Shown in pieces: positions 35,057-43,944 of a stretch of DNA of 64,000 bases. Both the position numbers and the translations under genes were made by a program. The notes below the pieces were generated by a model that saw only the letters and a program-made list of their open reading frames with translations, ran no database searches and was not told the origin of the DNA. Origin of the DNA: Skermanella rosea (GTDB lineage Bacteria; Pseudomonadota; Alphaproteobacteria; Azospirillales; Azospirillaceae); the NCBI RefSeq assembly GCF_016806835.2, contig NZ_CP086113.1, forward strand, positions 372,001-436,000, given 5' to 3'. Within the stretch, counting starts at the first letter, position 1, and each line of letters opens with the position of its first letter.

Positions 35057-36387
35057 CGACCATTCCGTTCGAGCAGACGGCCAAACCGTCGCGCGATCTC
35101 CACGACAGGTACCTGCTTCTCCTTGGCTTCATGCTGGCGGGATACGCGGCGTTCGGCAAGGGCTTCGCCTATATCGGCTACCCGCCCCTGTTTATCGGAG
35201 AGGTGGTCCTGCTGTTGGGGCTGGCCGCGCTGGTTCGGAGCGGGGGCCTCATCGTCGCGATCGCGACACCGGCTAGCCTGACCATGCTGGCGTTCATGAT
35301 CTGGGTCGCCTTCCGCACGATCCCCGGCATCGGCATCTATGGCCTCGAGGCCGTGCGGGATTCAGTCATCGGGCTGTACGGTCTGTTCAGTATCGTCATT
35401 GCGGCGCTCGTCATCGAGAGGCCACGGCGCATCCTCATGCTGCTGCGCTGGTTTTCTCGTTTCAGTTTGTTCTATCCCGTGGTCGCCCTGTTTTCGTGCT
35501 TGGTGTTCCGTTTCTACGGCAGCGTTCTTCCGGTCTGGCCGGGGTCCGGCGTACAGATCATCTTTCTTCGGGCGGGTGAACTTTCCTGCCACTTGGCGGG
35601 CATCACCATCTTCGTCATCCTGGCATTGGGAAAGAGCACCCTGCCGTGGGTGGTGTCGCTCCTTGCCTGCCTGATCGTCGCCGGATCGATGAGCCGGGGC
35701 GGAATGCTGGCGTTCCTCGTGCCGGTCTGTCTCGCCGTAGTTCTGACCGGCGCGTTCGCGAGGCTGTGGCAGTTCCTGATAACCGCGATCGTGCTGGTGC
35801 TGCTGTCGCTGTCGGCCGAGTTCCTGATCGCGTCCGACGCGATCGACATGCGGGCGATTTCCTCGCAACAGGTGCTGAACAACTTCATCAGCATCTTTTC
35901 CTCGACGGGCGACATGACACTGGACGGAACGAAGATCTGGCGTCTCCATTGGTGGGATGCGATCTTGAACTACACCGTTTACGGAGAACACTTCTGGAGC
36001 GGTCGCGGGTTCGGCATCAACATCGCGATCGAGGATGGCTACCAGCAGAACGATCCCGAGGGAGGCGCCCCCCTGCGCAGTCCTCACAACGCCCACATGA
36101 CCGTACTGGCGCGGGCCGGGGTACCCGGGGCGGTGATCTGGGCAGTCATGCTGATCACATGGGGCGCCTCCATGCTGCTGGCTGCGCTGCGGAGCCACCG
36201 GGCCGGCGCATTTGCCTGGTCGCGGTTGTTCATCTTCCTGTTCTGCTACTGGCTGGCATTTCTCATCAACGCGACCTTCGACGTGGCGCTGGAGGGACCG
36301 ATGATCGGTATCTGGTTCTGGACCATCCACGGCCTGGGGGTTGGCGCCATGATGCTGCGGGCGGCTGAGGAGGGTCGATCGGGCTAG
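35053..36387 (+). CDS. Wzy-like O-antigen/exopolysaccharide polymerase (O-antigen ligase family)
   Basis: This 444-residue polytopic protein has about ten to twelve hydrophobic helices and a long periplasmic loop in its second half. The loop carries the family SPHNAHMTVLARAGVPGAVIW motif (HN pair at about residues 353–354) near the C-terminal helices. Proteins of this family polymerise or ligate lipid-linked repeat units in the periplasm. Wzy function is inferred from its position beside the flippase, co-polymerase and glycosyltransferases. The ATG overlaps the upstream stop (ATGA). Confidence 0.85.
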   Translation: MTTIPFEQTAKPSRDLHDRYLLLLGFMLAGYAAFGKGFAYIGYPPLFIGEVVLLLGLAALVRSGGLIVAIATPASLTMLAFMIWVAFRTIPGIGIYGLEAVRDSVIGLYGLFSIVIAALVIERPRRILMLLRWFSRFSLFYPVVALFSCLVFRFYGSVLPVWPGSGVQIIFLRAGELSCHLAGITIFVILALGKSTLPWVVSLLACLIVAGSMSRGGMLAFLVPVCLAVVLTGAFARLWQFLITAIVLVLLSLSAEFLIASDAIDMRAISSQQVLNNFISIFSSTGDMTLDGTKIWRLHWWDAILNYTVYGEHFWSGRGFGINIAIEDGYQQNDPEGGAPLRSPHNAHMTVLARAGVPGAVIWAVMLITWGASMLLAALRSHRAGAFAWSRLFIFLFCYWLAFLINATFDVALEGPMIGIWFWTIHGLGVGAMMLRAAEEGRSG

Positions 36388-36914
36388 TTTCCGGGATGGG
36401 ATGCCCAGCCTGGATTCGTCAGTCAGCGGGTCTGGATACCGGTGATGCCGGAACCCGGAGGTTGGCGTGTCAGGATTTTTTCTGCCTGTCCGATCATCCG
36501 GACAGCGTGTTCCAGGGAGGGTTCACAGATGGCAGCAATGGAGATCGCCGCCTGGCATGAGGCCAGGAAGGTTTCCGGGTCGCCCAATGAAAGGGGAGAC
36601 GCACACATCGTCGGATTGGTGACTTCCCTGGCCCGAGATCGCGCTTTGTCGATGGCAGCTTCGGCCGCGTCGAGCCGGAGCGTCTGGAACCCCTGGGATG
36701 GGGCAACCACCCCGCCGATGGCCAGGAAGCGACCACCGGCGTGACCGTGAGCCTATGCGTGCGGTCTCTGAAAGAGGATCCGACAGACTTTACGTTCATC
36801 GATCATGGGTTGGCAATGGCGCGCACTTTCTACTTGGCCTCATTCTTCAACTTTACGTCAATCGTCAGTGGCGCCGGAATCCAATGGCCTGGGAACGATC
36901 CGAAGAGGGAAGCG
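36388..36914. other. 527-bp spacer, no convincing gene
   Basis: Open frames on both strands (about 95–100 codons) lack ribosome binding sites and known folds. The minus-strand frame around 36,600–36,720 reads LRLDAAEAAIDKARSRA, faintly like the start of GlcG/HbpS haem-binding proteins, but the similarity stops soon after. It may be a decayed gene fragment. A promoter for the downstream acyltransferase and ATP-grasp genes could lie here. Confidence 0.4.
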
Positions 36915-38171
36915 ATGGATAATGCTGCTGTGGAAGGCGTCGGCCGCCTTGCGGTAGGAGCATCGCGCGGAGAGGGTGCGGGACCTGGGGATCCTGCAGG
37001 TCCTGTCTCGTCTGCCGAGCTTTTCATCGAGATGGCGGGTGCGGGGCGTTTCTCCGACCTGGAGGAGGAATGGACTGCTTTGATCGCGAACAGCAGGGAG
37101 CCGAATGTCTTCCTGGATCCGGCAATTGTGAGTTCGCTGGTCGAGGCCCTGGGGACTCCGGCGCGCGTCGTTCTGGCCTGGGCATCCGGCAGTTCCGCCG
37201 AACGGGTCCGACTGGTCGGAGTCTGGGTCTTCGTCGTCGGCCGGCCGTCATCCCGGCTGCCGATCCGCGTCCTGGTGTGTCCACTCAACAGGCTGACCTT
37301 CCTGGGGACGCCCGTGATTGAGGCCGGCTGCCATCATGCGGTCCTGGCGGCCATGCTCGACGCGATCAGTGCCGATGTTTCGCTGCCCAAGATCCTGTGC
37401 CTGAACGATCTGAATGCGGACGGCCCGGTTTTGGCAGCTCTCGGCGAGGTGCTGGCCGCCCGCCGCTCCCCGCCGGTTGTCCTGGAGCGCAGGACCAGGG
37501 CCAAGCTGGAGGTGCCGCCGGACGGATCGAATATTCTGGAGGGCTCGCTATCCAGCAGGAAACGTGCGGATATGCGGCGGTATCGGCGGAGGCTGGCTGA
37601 GCGGGGCGAACTGGTTCATGTCAGCCTGAGGTGCCCGGACGAGGTCGGCGGTGCCTTCGAGAAGTTCCTCGTGTTGGAGGGCAGGGGGTGGAAAGGAAAG
37701 CGCCGCGAGCGCGGCATGGCAATCATCCTGGACGAGCGGCTGACGGCATTCGCACGGTCCATGATCGTCGGCTTGGCGCGAAAAGGCAGGGCGGGCATCG
37801 AGGTCTTGCAGCTGAACGGCATGCCGGTCGCGATGAACATCTGGCTGCGGTCGGGCAGCCGTGCGTTCGGCTGGAAAATGGCGTATGACGAGACCTTCAG
37901 ATCGTTCTCGCCAGGCGCGCTCCTGATGCAGGACGTGACGGCGATCTTCTGCGCCGCTCCCGCGCTCTCCTCCGTCGATTCCTGCAATCGCCGGGAGGTC
38001 GGGATTACCGCTGATTTCTGGGCGGGGAGGCATGACGTGACTGATATGCTGCTGGACGCAAGGCCGGGTGGCTCACTCGTTTTTCGACTGCTCGGAGCCG
38101 CCGAGTTCCGCTACCGGCAATTCAAGGGACATCTGCGCAAGTGCTCAGGCTTCGGCGCCCGCAATCGATGA
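36915..38171 (+). CDS. BioF2/CelD-like GNAT acyltransferase
   Basis: This 418-residue protein has the BioF2-like acetyltransferase domain in its C-terminal half. Markers are LEGRGWKGKRRERGMAI and, near residues 300–345, GMPVAMNIWLRSGSRAFGWK followed by MAYDETFRSFSPGALLMQD. The N-terminal half (about 35–180) carries the related FLDPAIVSSLV segment seen in CelD-type proteins of polysaccharide loci. It is expected to acylate a sugar or amino-sugar using acyl-CoA or an aminoacyl donor. GAGGGA upstream supports ATG 36915. It is separated from the polymerase gene by 527 bp and may have its own promoter. Confidence 0.8.
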   Translation: MDNAAVEGVGRLAVGASRGEGAGPGDPAGPVSSAELFIEMAGAGRFSDLEEEWTALIANSREPNVFLDPAIVSSLVEALGTPARVVLAWASGSSAERVRLVGVWVFVVGRPSSRLPIRVLVCPLNRLTFLGTPVIEAGCHHAVLAAMLDAISADVSLPKILCLNDLNADGPVLAALGEVLAARRSPPVVLERRTRAKLEVPPDGSNILEGSLSSRKRADMRRYRRRLAERGELVHVSLRCPDEVGGAFEKFLVLEGRGWKGKRRERGMAIILDERLTAFARSMIVGLARKGRAGIEVLQLNGMPVAMNIWLRSGSRAFGWKMAYDETFRSFSPGALLMQDVTAIFCAAPALSSVDSCNRREVGITADFWAGRHDVTDMLLDARPGGSLVFRLLGAAEFRYRQFKGHLRKCSGFGARNR

Positions 38172-38536
38172 CCCCGCGCGGCAGGCTTGAGCGAAGCCGG
38201 TCGAGGACAGCCCGATCGACTTGGCTGGATCGTCTCGAGTAATGCTTTCGCGCGGCAAGGCGGAGCGCCCGGATCCTGTCATAGCGGCCGTGCCTGTTTC
38301 CCGATGCCCGCATGCGACCTTATCTAACGGAGATACCCGGATTCCCAATGGCGAGCTTGCCAGCTTCCTGCTCTGCTACGGAACATCAAATCGGACATGG
38401 GTGGATTTTCCGTCAAGGCGGGTTCGACTTGCAGGTTCTCAAGCATGGCGGAGTGCTACGCGTCCAATCAGGCTGCCAGAACCGGCATCAACGGGATCAA
38501 TTGCGGCATAATAACAAGAAGTCGGAGTTGCTGGTC
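38172..38536. other. 365-bp spacer, no gene seen
   Basis: The frame leading into the ATP-grasp gene is open from 38312, but there is no ribosome binding site or conserved residue before 38537. The second half is less G+C-rich than the surrounding genes. No hairpin terminator was noticed. Confidence 0.45.
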
Positions 38537-39790
38537 ATGGCGAACGCCTTGGTTCTCGCAAGTGGATTCTTTCTGCAGTATCGCACCCTAAGATGCGCCG
38601 CCAAGCTGTTTTCCGCAGTTTATGTCCTAGGAGAAAGACGTGCCAAACCGATGAGGGCATCGATAGCGTGCGACGGCTTCTTCGATAGCGATCATGAATT
38701 TTACTTGATCCTGCGCGAAACAGTCGATCAGATCAATTCTCTGTGTCGCACCCTAAAAATAGACATTATCCTCCCAAGTGATGCCAGCACGACGCGCTTT
38801 ATCTCCCGGTATCGCGATCAGCTGCATGCGGCTGTCTACCCCGTTCCTTCCCCGCAATCGTTCGACACTCTGAACGGAAAGCATAATTTCGCGACCTTGT
38901 GCACTATGCTTGGCGTACCGCATCCAAAGACGACGGTGGTCGCCAGAAAGCAGGACCTGGCGCATCTGGGTACGCCGGGATCGATGCAGTTGCCGGCCGT
39001 TGTGAAGCCACTCGGCATGTGGGGCAGTTACGGTGTACGGGTGGTCGATTACCATAACAAAGATGATGTTCTCAGGAGTATTCAATACGAGCCGGTCCTG
39101 ATCCAGGAATTCGTAGAGGGAAAAGAGGTTTCCGCATTCTATCATTGCCGATCTGGAGAAATACTTGCAGGAGTCTGCTACAACATAAGCAATGGTGTTC
39201 TGACCTTTACATCCCTGGAGGAAGTCGACCGCAACGCCGGACTCATCGCGGATTACCTGAAGATCGACGGTGTGATCGGGTTCGACGTGATGGTGGGCCG
39301 GAACGGGGAGATCAGCTTTCTCGAGTGCAATCCGCGGTTCTGGTACAATATGGATGTAGTGGAAGTCGCCGGTATCAACTTCGTAAGCTTGGGGATCGAG
39401 TCGTTGATCAATCCCTCATGCAACTGGGAAATGGTCAGGCAGCGCGCCCGTGATCTTCAAGGGCAGTCCTTTATGAAGCTATCGGCATTGCTGGCATCTA
39501 TGGCCAAGCCGTGGCTTTGGAGGCGAATCGATCGTCGTATGCTTCGTTATTATGCGCAGGATCTTGTACCCGTCGCTTGGACTGCTCTGTACTCTTTCAC
39601 CAGTGCGCGCAGCGGATCAGGTTATGCCAACGGGAGCCTGGGTTACCAGCAGGAGTGTCTGCCTCCCATGGCGCGGGAGATCCAAGGCCTTGAGCCAAGC
39701 GCTGTGCCCGCGGAACAGGCGCGTTCTGGCCTCACATCGACGGATGCACGGTTTCCGTCCATGTGGGACCGCAAGGTTCCCCATCCCTGA
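38537..39790 (+). CDS. ATP-grasp carboxylate–amine ligase-like protein
   Basis: This 417-residue protein has the ATP-grasp fold. An N-terminal Rossmann-like part opens ANALVLASGFFLQYRTLRCA. The ATP-binding region has LPAVVKPLGMWGSYGVRVVD (about 155–175), VLIQEFVEGKEVSAFYH, and the metal-binding IGFDVMVGRNGEISFLECNPRFW (about 255–280; Asp, Glu and Asn ligands). It probably uses ATP to form an amide or ester bond, for example to attach an amino acid to a uronic acid sugar; this is inference from its locus. GGAG nine bases upstream favours ATG 38537. Codon use is less G+C-biased than in the rest of the cluster, which suggests separate acquisition. Confidence 0.82.
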   Translation: MANALVLASGFFLQYRTLRCAAKLFSAVYVLGERRAKPMRASIACDGFFDSDHEFYLILRETVDQINSLCRTLKIDIILPSDASTTRFISRYRDQLHAAVYPVPSPQSFDTLNGKHNFATLCTMLGVPHPKTTVVARKQDLAHLGTPGSMQLPAVVKPLGMWGSYGVRVVDYHNKDDVLRSIQYEPVLIQEFVEGKEVSAFYHCRSGEILAGVCYNISNGVLTFTSLEEVDRNAGLIADYLKIDGVIGFDVMVGRNGEISFLECNPRFWYNMDVVEVAGINFVSLGIESLINPSCNWEMVRQRARDLQGQSFMKLSALLASMAKPWLWRRIDRRMLRYYAQDLVPVAWTALYSFTSARSGSGYANGSLGYQQECLPPMAREIQGLEPSAVPAEQARSGLTSTDARFPSMWDRKVPHP

Positions 39791-39817
39791 CCATTGGCAC
39801 GGTTTCCAGATGAGCGG

Positions 39818-40150
39818 CATGGCCATCCGGAAGCTGCGGCGGCATCCTGGATGTCGGCTGTGGCCAGGCTGAGAATCAGCAGGGATCGTCGGTGTTCGTC
39901 AAAGGTCTAGATCGGAATGTGGCGCGGCAGCTTGCGGAACCACCGCTAGACCGCCTGCCGGACCGGGGAACGGCGGCAACATGCGCCGGCCGCATCCCAT
40001 CCAGGCCAGATAGCGGACCGCATCCAAGATCTCCTGAAGATCCGCTCCGATCTTCCGGCGCGGCATGCCGCGCCGGGTAGCAACGGCTCGACATGCGTCC
40101 ACGCCCCATCACCCAAATCCGCAGCACGATGCCGACGGCCGAACCTCTTC
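39818..40150 (-). pseudogene. Remnant of an IS5-family transposase
   Basis: Read leftward, the sequence shows fragments of an IS5-type transposase in different frames. The first is LGDGAWTHVEPLLPG (around 40,090–40,130). The second is ADLQEILDAVRYLAWMGCGRRMLPPFP after a frame change (39,960–40,050). The third is a later internal piece, LLILSLATADIQD (39,840–39,880), with the region between missing. At least one frameshift, an in-frame stop and an internal deletion make it non-functional. It lies at the right border of the exopolysaccharide locus. Confidence 0.6.
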
Positions 40151-40295
40151 TGACGACTACTGTGCTTTTCGACCGCCCCCGTTAGTCGGATATCACATGA
40201 CCAGGGCGCCGGCGAGGTCATGTCCTACTCCGTGGCGGCCGGCATCCGTTTCTCGGCGGAAATGGGCATGTCCGGGTGATTGCTCCGTCTCAAGG

Positions 40296-40319
40296 AGCGG
40301 CGGGCCACGCCCCGCCGCT
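40296..40319 (-). terminator. Possible terminator hairpin after the M20 peptidase gene
   Basis: AGCGGCGGG (40296–40304) pairs perfectly with CCCGCCGCT (40311–40319) across a 6-base loop. It overlaps the stop codon of the leftward peptidase gene. No T-run follows. Confidence 0.35.
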
Positions 40320-41694
40320 ACAGGGCGGCCAGGATCCGGACCCAGGACCGGATTCCCTTGCGGAAGCTCTTCAGGTCGTACTTCTCGTTTGGGCTGTGGA
40401 TCCGATCGTCGCTGAGGCCGAAACCCACCATCACCACGTCGATCCCGAGCTTGTCCTTGATCAGCGTCGTCACCGGGATCGAGCCGCCCCCGCCCACGAA
40501 GGCGGCGTCGCGGCCCCATTCATTTGTCAAGGCGCCCTGCGCCTTCTGGAATGCCGGCGTGCCCGTGTCGAAGGCCACGGCGGTCCCGGACCCGTGCTCC
40601 ATGAACTCCACCCTGCAATCGGCCGGGACCCGCGCCTTGACGAAATCCCGGAAGGCCGCGCGCACCTTGTGCGGGTCCTGGTCGAACACCAGCCGGAACG
40701 AGATCTTGGCCGAGGCCTGCGCCGGGATCACCGTCTTGAAACCGGCGCCCTGATAGCCGCCGCCCATGCCGTTGACTTCGCAGGTCGGCCGCGACCAGAC
40801 CATTTCGAGAGCCGAGCGTCCCTTTTCCCCCGCCGGCACCGACAGCCCGACCTCGCCCAGGAAGGCTTCCGTGGAAAAATCGAGCCTGGCCCAGCTCTCC
40901 TTCAGCGCCTTGGGCAGCTCCGGCACGCCCTCATAGAAGCCGGGGATGGTGACGCGCCCGTCGGCGTCGCGCAGGTCGGCGATGATGCGGGCCAGGATGT
41001 GGTTGGGATTCGCGGCGGCCGAGCCGTAAAATCCCGAATGCAGGTCGCGGTCGGCGGCGTGGATGGTGATCTCCTCGCCGCAGAGTCCGCGCAGGCTGGT
41101 CGTGATCGCCGGCGTATCCGGGTCCCACATGTTGGTGTCGCAGATCAGCGCCAGATCGGCGCGCAATTCCTCCTTGTTGGCGTCCAGGAACGGCGGCAGG
41201 TTCACCCCGCCCGATTCCTCCTCGCCCTCCAGCAGGATCGTGATCGGGATCGGCAGCTTGCCCGTCACCGCCTTCCAGGCGCGGCAGGCCTCGACGAAGG
41301 TCATCAGCTGTCCCTTGTCGTCCGCTGCCCCGCGCGCGACGATCATCCGGGAGCCGTCCGCCCGCGTCTCGATCGAGGGCGCGAAGGGATCGCGATCCCA
41401 CAGTTCCAGCGGATCGACCGGCTGCACGTCGTAGTGACCGTAGAACAGGACCGAGGTCCCCGGCGCCGAGCGATCATGCGCGACGACCATCGGATGGCCG
41501 GCCGTGTCCCGCACGCTCGCGTCGAAGCCGATCGAGGCGAGATCGGCCGCGTGCCATTCGGCGCAGGCCCGCGTCTCGGCGGCATAGGCCGGATCGGTCG
41601 AGATCGACTTCAGCCGCAGCGTGGCGAACAGGCGGTCCAGCGCCGCGTCGAGATCGGCGTCGGCACGGGCGAGGACTGCATCGAGTTCGGACAT
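40318..41694 (-). CDS. M20-family zinc peptidase (dipeptidase-like)
   Basis: This 458-residue protein has the full M20/M25/M40 set of metal and catalytic motifs: LFYGHYDVQPVDP (about residues 84–96), GAADDKGQLMTF (bridging aspartate, about 122), LEGEEESGGVNL (catalytic and metal glutamates) and ALICDTNMW. The inserted dimerisation domain starts near 200. A histidine in DRIHSPNEKY near the C-terminus completes the site. It hydrolyses dipeptides or N-acyl amino acids in the cytoplasm; the length fits dipeptidases of the carnosinase type. AAGGGAGG precedes the ATG. It is preceded on the same strand by the SLC13-type carrier gene (73 bp), which may supply its substrate. Confidence 0.92.
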   Translation of the reverse strand: MSELDAVLARADADLDAALDRLFATLRLKSISTDPAYAAETRACAEWHAADLASIGFDASVRDTAGHPMVVAHDRSAPGTSVLFYGHYDVQPVDPLELWDRDPFAPSIETRADGSRMIVARGAADDKGQLMTFVEACRAWKAVTGKLPIPITILLEGEEESGGVNLPPFLDANKEELRADLALICDTNMWDPDTPAITTSLRGLCGEEITIHAADRDLHSGFYGSAAANPNHILARIIADLRDADGRVTIPGFYEGVPELPKALKESWARLDFSTEAFLGEVGLSVPAGEKGRSALEMVWSRPTCEVNGMGGGYQGAGFKTVIPAQASAKISFRLVFDQDPHKVRAAFRDFVKARVPADCRVEFMEHGSGTAVAFDTGTPAFQKAQGALTNEWGRDAAFVGGGGSIPVTTLIKDKLGIDVVMVGFGLSDDRIHSPNEKYDLKSFRKGIRSWVRILAAL

Positions 41695-41767
41695 TTCCAG
41701 GTTTCCTCCCTTGGTTTTCTTGATCTTCCGCAGAGATTCACGCGGAGTCTTCGCCCGGGCCGCGGGC

Positions 41768-43573
41768 TCAGAACGGCCAGATGATCGGCACCACGAAGAT
41801 CACGAGGATGAAGCACCAGATCAGCATCGGCAGGCCGAGCTTCCAGTAATCGCCGAACCTGTAGGCGCCCGGCTCCATCACCATCAGGTTCGTCGCCGTC
41901 GCCACCGGCGTGAGGAAGGCTCCGGCGCAGGCGACGCACACGCACATCAGCACCGGCTGCGTGGAGATGCCCATCTGCTGGGCCGCGACCACCGAGATCG
42001 GAATGATGATGAGGGCGGTGGCGGTATTGGAGATCACCTGCCCAAGGACCGCCGAGAACACGAAGAGGCCGGTCAGCAGCGCATAGGGACCGGCATCCCC
42101 GACGATCCCCACGAGAGTTTCGGCGAGCAGGCGCGCGGCACCGGTCTGCTCCATCGCGGTCGAGAGCGGCATCATCGCGCCGACCAGGATCACCGTCGTC
42201 CAATTGATCGAGCGATACACCTGCTCCACGCTCAGCACCCCCGAGATCAGGACGATGCCGGCGGCCAGCAGCCCTGCCACGGCGGGCGGCACGAGCCCGG
42301 TGGCCAGCAGGAACACCATGAGCGCCAGCGCCGCGAGCACCGTCCCCGCCCCGCGTCCCATCGGCACGGCCTGGCGGCGCATCAGGTCGGGCGAGTTCAC
42401 CACCAGCACTTCGGCCTGGTCGAGCCGTGTGTCGAGCGCCTTCCAGGTGCCTTGCAGAAGCATCGTGTCGCCGGCCGCCAGGGCGTCGCCCGGCGTCAGG
42501 TCGACACCCTGCCGCTGAAGCGCCAGCACGATCAGGTCGCCGCTTTCTGTGACCATTCCGGGAAAGAAGCGCTCCCCGATCAGCGGTGACCGCGGTGGGA
42601 TCAGCACTTCCGCAAGCCCGGAGTCGCGGTTGAAGAGCTGGTCGGCGATCTCCCCCTCGGGTACGTCTTCTCGGAACGCGAGGTTGAATTCCCGGGCCAC
42701 CTCCGCCGCCTGGTCGGCCGGCCCGCGCAGGACCAGCAGGTCGCCCTCGCCGATGGTGTCGCGCCGGATCAGATGACCCCGTGCGTCCTTGAACGTCACG
42801 AAGGTCAGATCGCCCCGTCTGGCGAGGCCTATCGCCTCGCGCGTCTTTCCGATCAGGGGAGATCCCGCACGCACGTGCAGCTGGTACAGGTCGCCCGACA
42901 GGCGATACTGCTCGAACAGGGTGGTCGCGTGCCGGCTGAGGTCGGGCGGCAGGGACCTGCTGGTGCGGCTCGGCAGCAGGCGTTCGCCGAACAGCACCAC
43001 GATGCCGATGCACCCCAGCACGATCGGCGCGCCGATCAGCGCGAACTCGAAATAGCCGAACCCGCCGCCGCCCGCATCGGCCGAGGCTTCGACCACGAGC
43101 ACGTTGACCGGGCTGCCGGTCAGCATCAGCAGGGAGCCCCCATGGGCCCCGAAGACCAGAGGCATCAACAGTTGGGACGGCGACCGGCCCAGCCGGATGG
43201 CCATGACGACGACGACCGGCAGAAGCGCCGCCACCGCGCCGTTCACGCTGATCAGGGCGCTCAGGATCCCGACGAAGCCCATCATCAGCACGATCAGCCG
43301 TATCCGGCTGTCGCCGGCCTGCCTGATCAGGAGCTGCCCGGCCCAGGCCGTCACGCCGGCTACTTCCAGGCCGGCGCTGACGACGAAGAGCGCCGCGATG
43401 AAGATGACGGCCGGGTCGCCGAAGCCTGCCAGGCTCTGGTTCAACGTCAGTATGCCCGTCGCCCAGAGCGACAGCGCGGCGCCGACGCAGACACCGATGA
43501 CCGGCAGACGGTCCCATATGAACAGCACAATGATCGCAGCGATGATGCCGAAAACGATCCAGATCTCGCTCAC
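41768..43573 (-). CDS. DASS/SLC13-family anion transporter with two RCK_C domains
   Basis: This is a protein of about 601 residues. Two membrane halves (about 1–190 and 395–601) contain the family loops TGSPVNVLVV and SNTATALIIIPI. Between them are two RCK_C (TrkA-C) regulatory domains, marked by LHVRAGSPLIGKTREAIGL and EVLIPPRSPLIGERFF. Such carriers import sulfate or dicarboxylates with sodium, and the cytoplasmic domains probably bind a regulator. The start is taken as GTG 43573, which has GAAGG eight bases upstream; TTG 43588 is an in-frame alternative. It is divergent from the AbgT gene. Confidence 0.88.
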   Translation of the reverse strand: MSEIWIVFGIIAAIIVLFIWDRLPVIGVCVGAALSLWATGILTLNQSLAGFGDPAVIFIAALFVVSAGLEVAGVTAWAGQLLIRQAGDSRIRLIVLMMGFVGILSALISVNGAVAALLPVVVVMAIRLGRSPSQLLMPLVFGAHGGSLLMLTGSPVNVLVVEASADAGGGGFGYFEFALIGAPIVLGCIGIVVLFGERLLPSRTSRSLPPDLSRHATTLFEQYRLSGDLYQLHVRAGSPLIGKTREAIGLARRGDLTFVTFKDARGHLIRRDTIGEGDLLVLRGPADQAAEVAREFNLAFREDVPEGEIADQLFNRDSGLAEVLIPPRSPLIGERFFPGMVTESGDLIVLALQRQGVDLTPGDALAAGDTMLLQGTWKALDTRLDQAEVLVVNSPDLMRRQAVPMGRGAGTVLAALALMVFLLATGLVPPAVAGLLAAGIVLISGVLSVEQVYRSINWTTVILVGAMMPLSTAMEQTGAARLLAETLVGIVGDAGPYALLTGLFVFSAVLGQVISNTATALIIIPISVVAAQQMGISTQPVLMCVCVACAGAFLTPVATATNLMVMEPGAYRFGDYWKLGLPMLIWCFILVIFVVPIIWPF

Positions 43574-43944
43574 GGATCCAACCTTCAAGTCTTTTGCGGA
43601 TGCCGATAATGCCGGTGCGGGCGCGCCAGTCGCCGGGCTGAAGCGTTACCAGATCGTTATTTAGCATAGAAGAAAAATTAAGAAAAGCATCAGTATTGGT
43701 TGCAACTGCATACATTTTCGCCCGGACCCTGAGCATGACTATGTATGAGAGACAAAAGATCTTCAGCCCCTGCTTCGCAGATGCACAAGCCCTTGTGAAA
43801 CTGTTTCAGTGGTTCCGATTATTCTTGAGGATAGTATAACTATTTTCCCGGTATTTGGTCTTTTGGTATTAATACGACGCCGGAGTATCCTTGCAGTCGT
43901 TGTTCTGACTATATCCCTTCAAACCTTGTCTGAAGGGAGGGGCG
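43574..43944. other. 371-bp divergent spacer
   Basis: This AT-rich spacer between the leftward SLC13-type carrier and the rightward AbgT gene probably holds both promoters. Runs such as TATAACTATTTT and TTAATACGAC occur near 43840–43880, but no confident -35/-10 pair or operator was recognised. No gene is seen. Confidence 0.5.
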
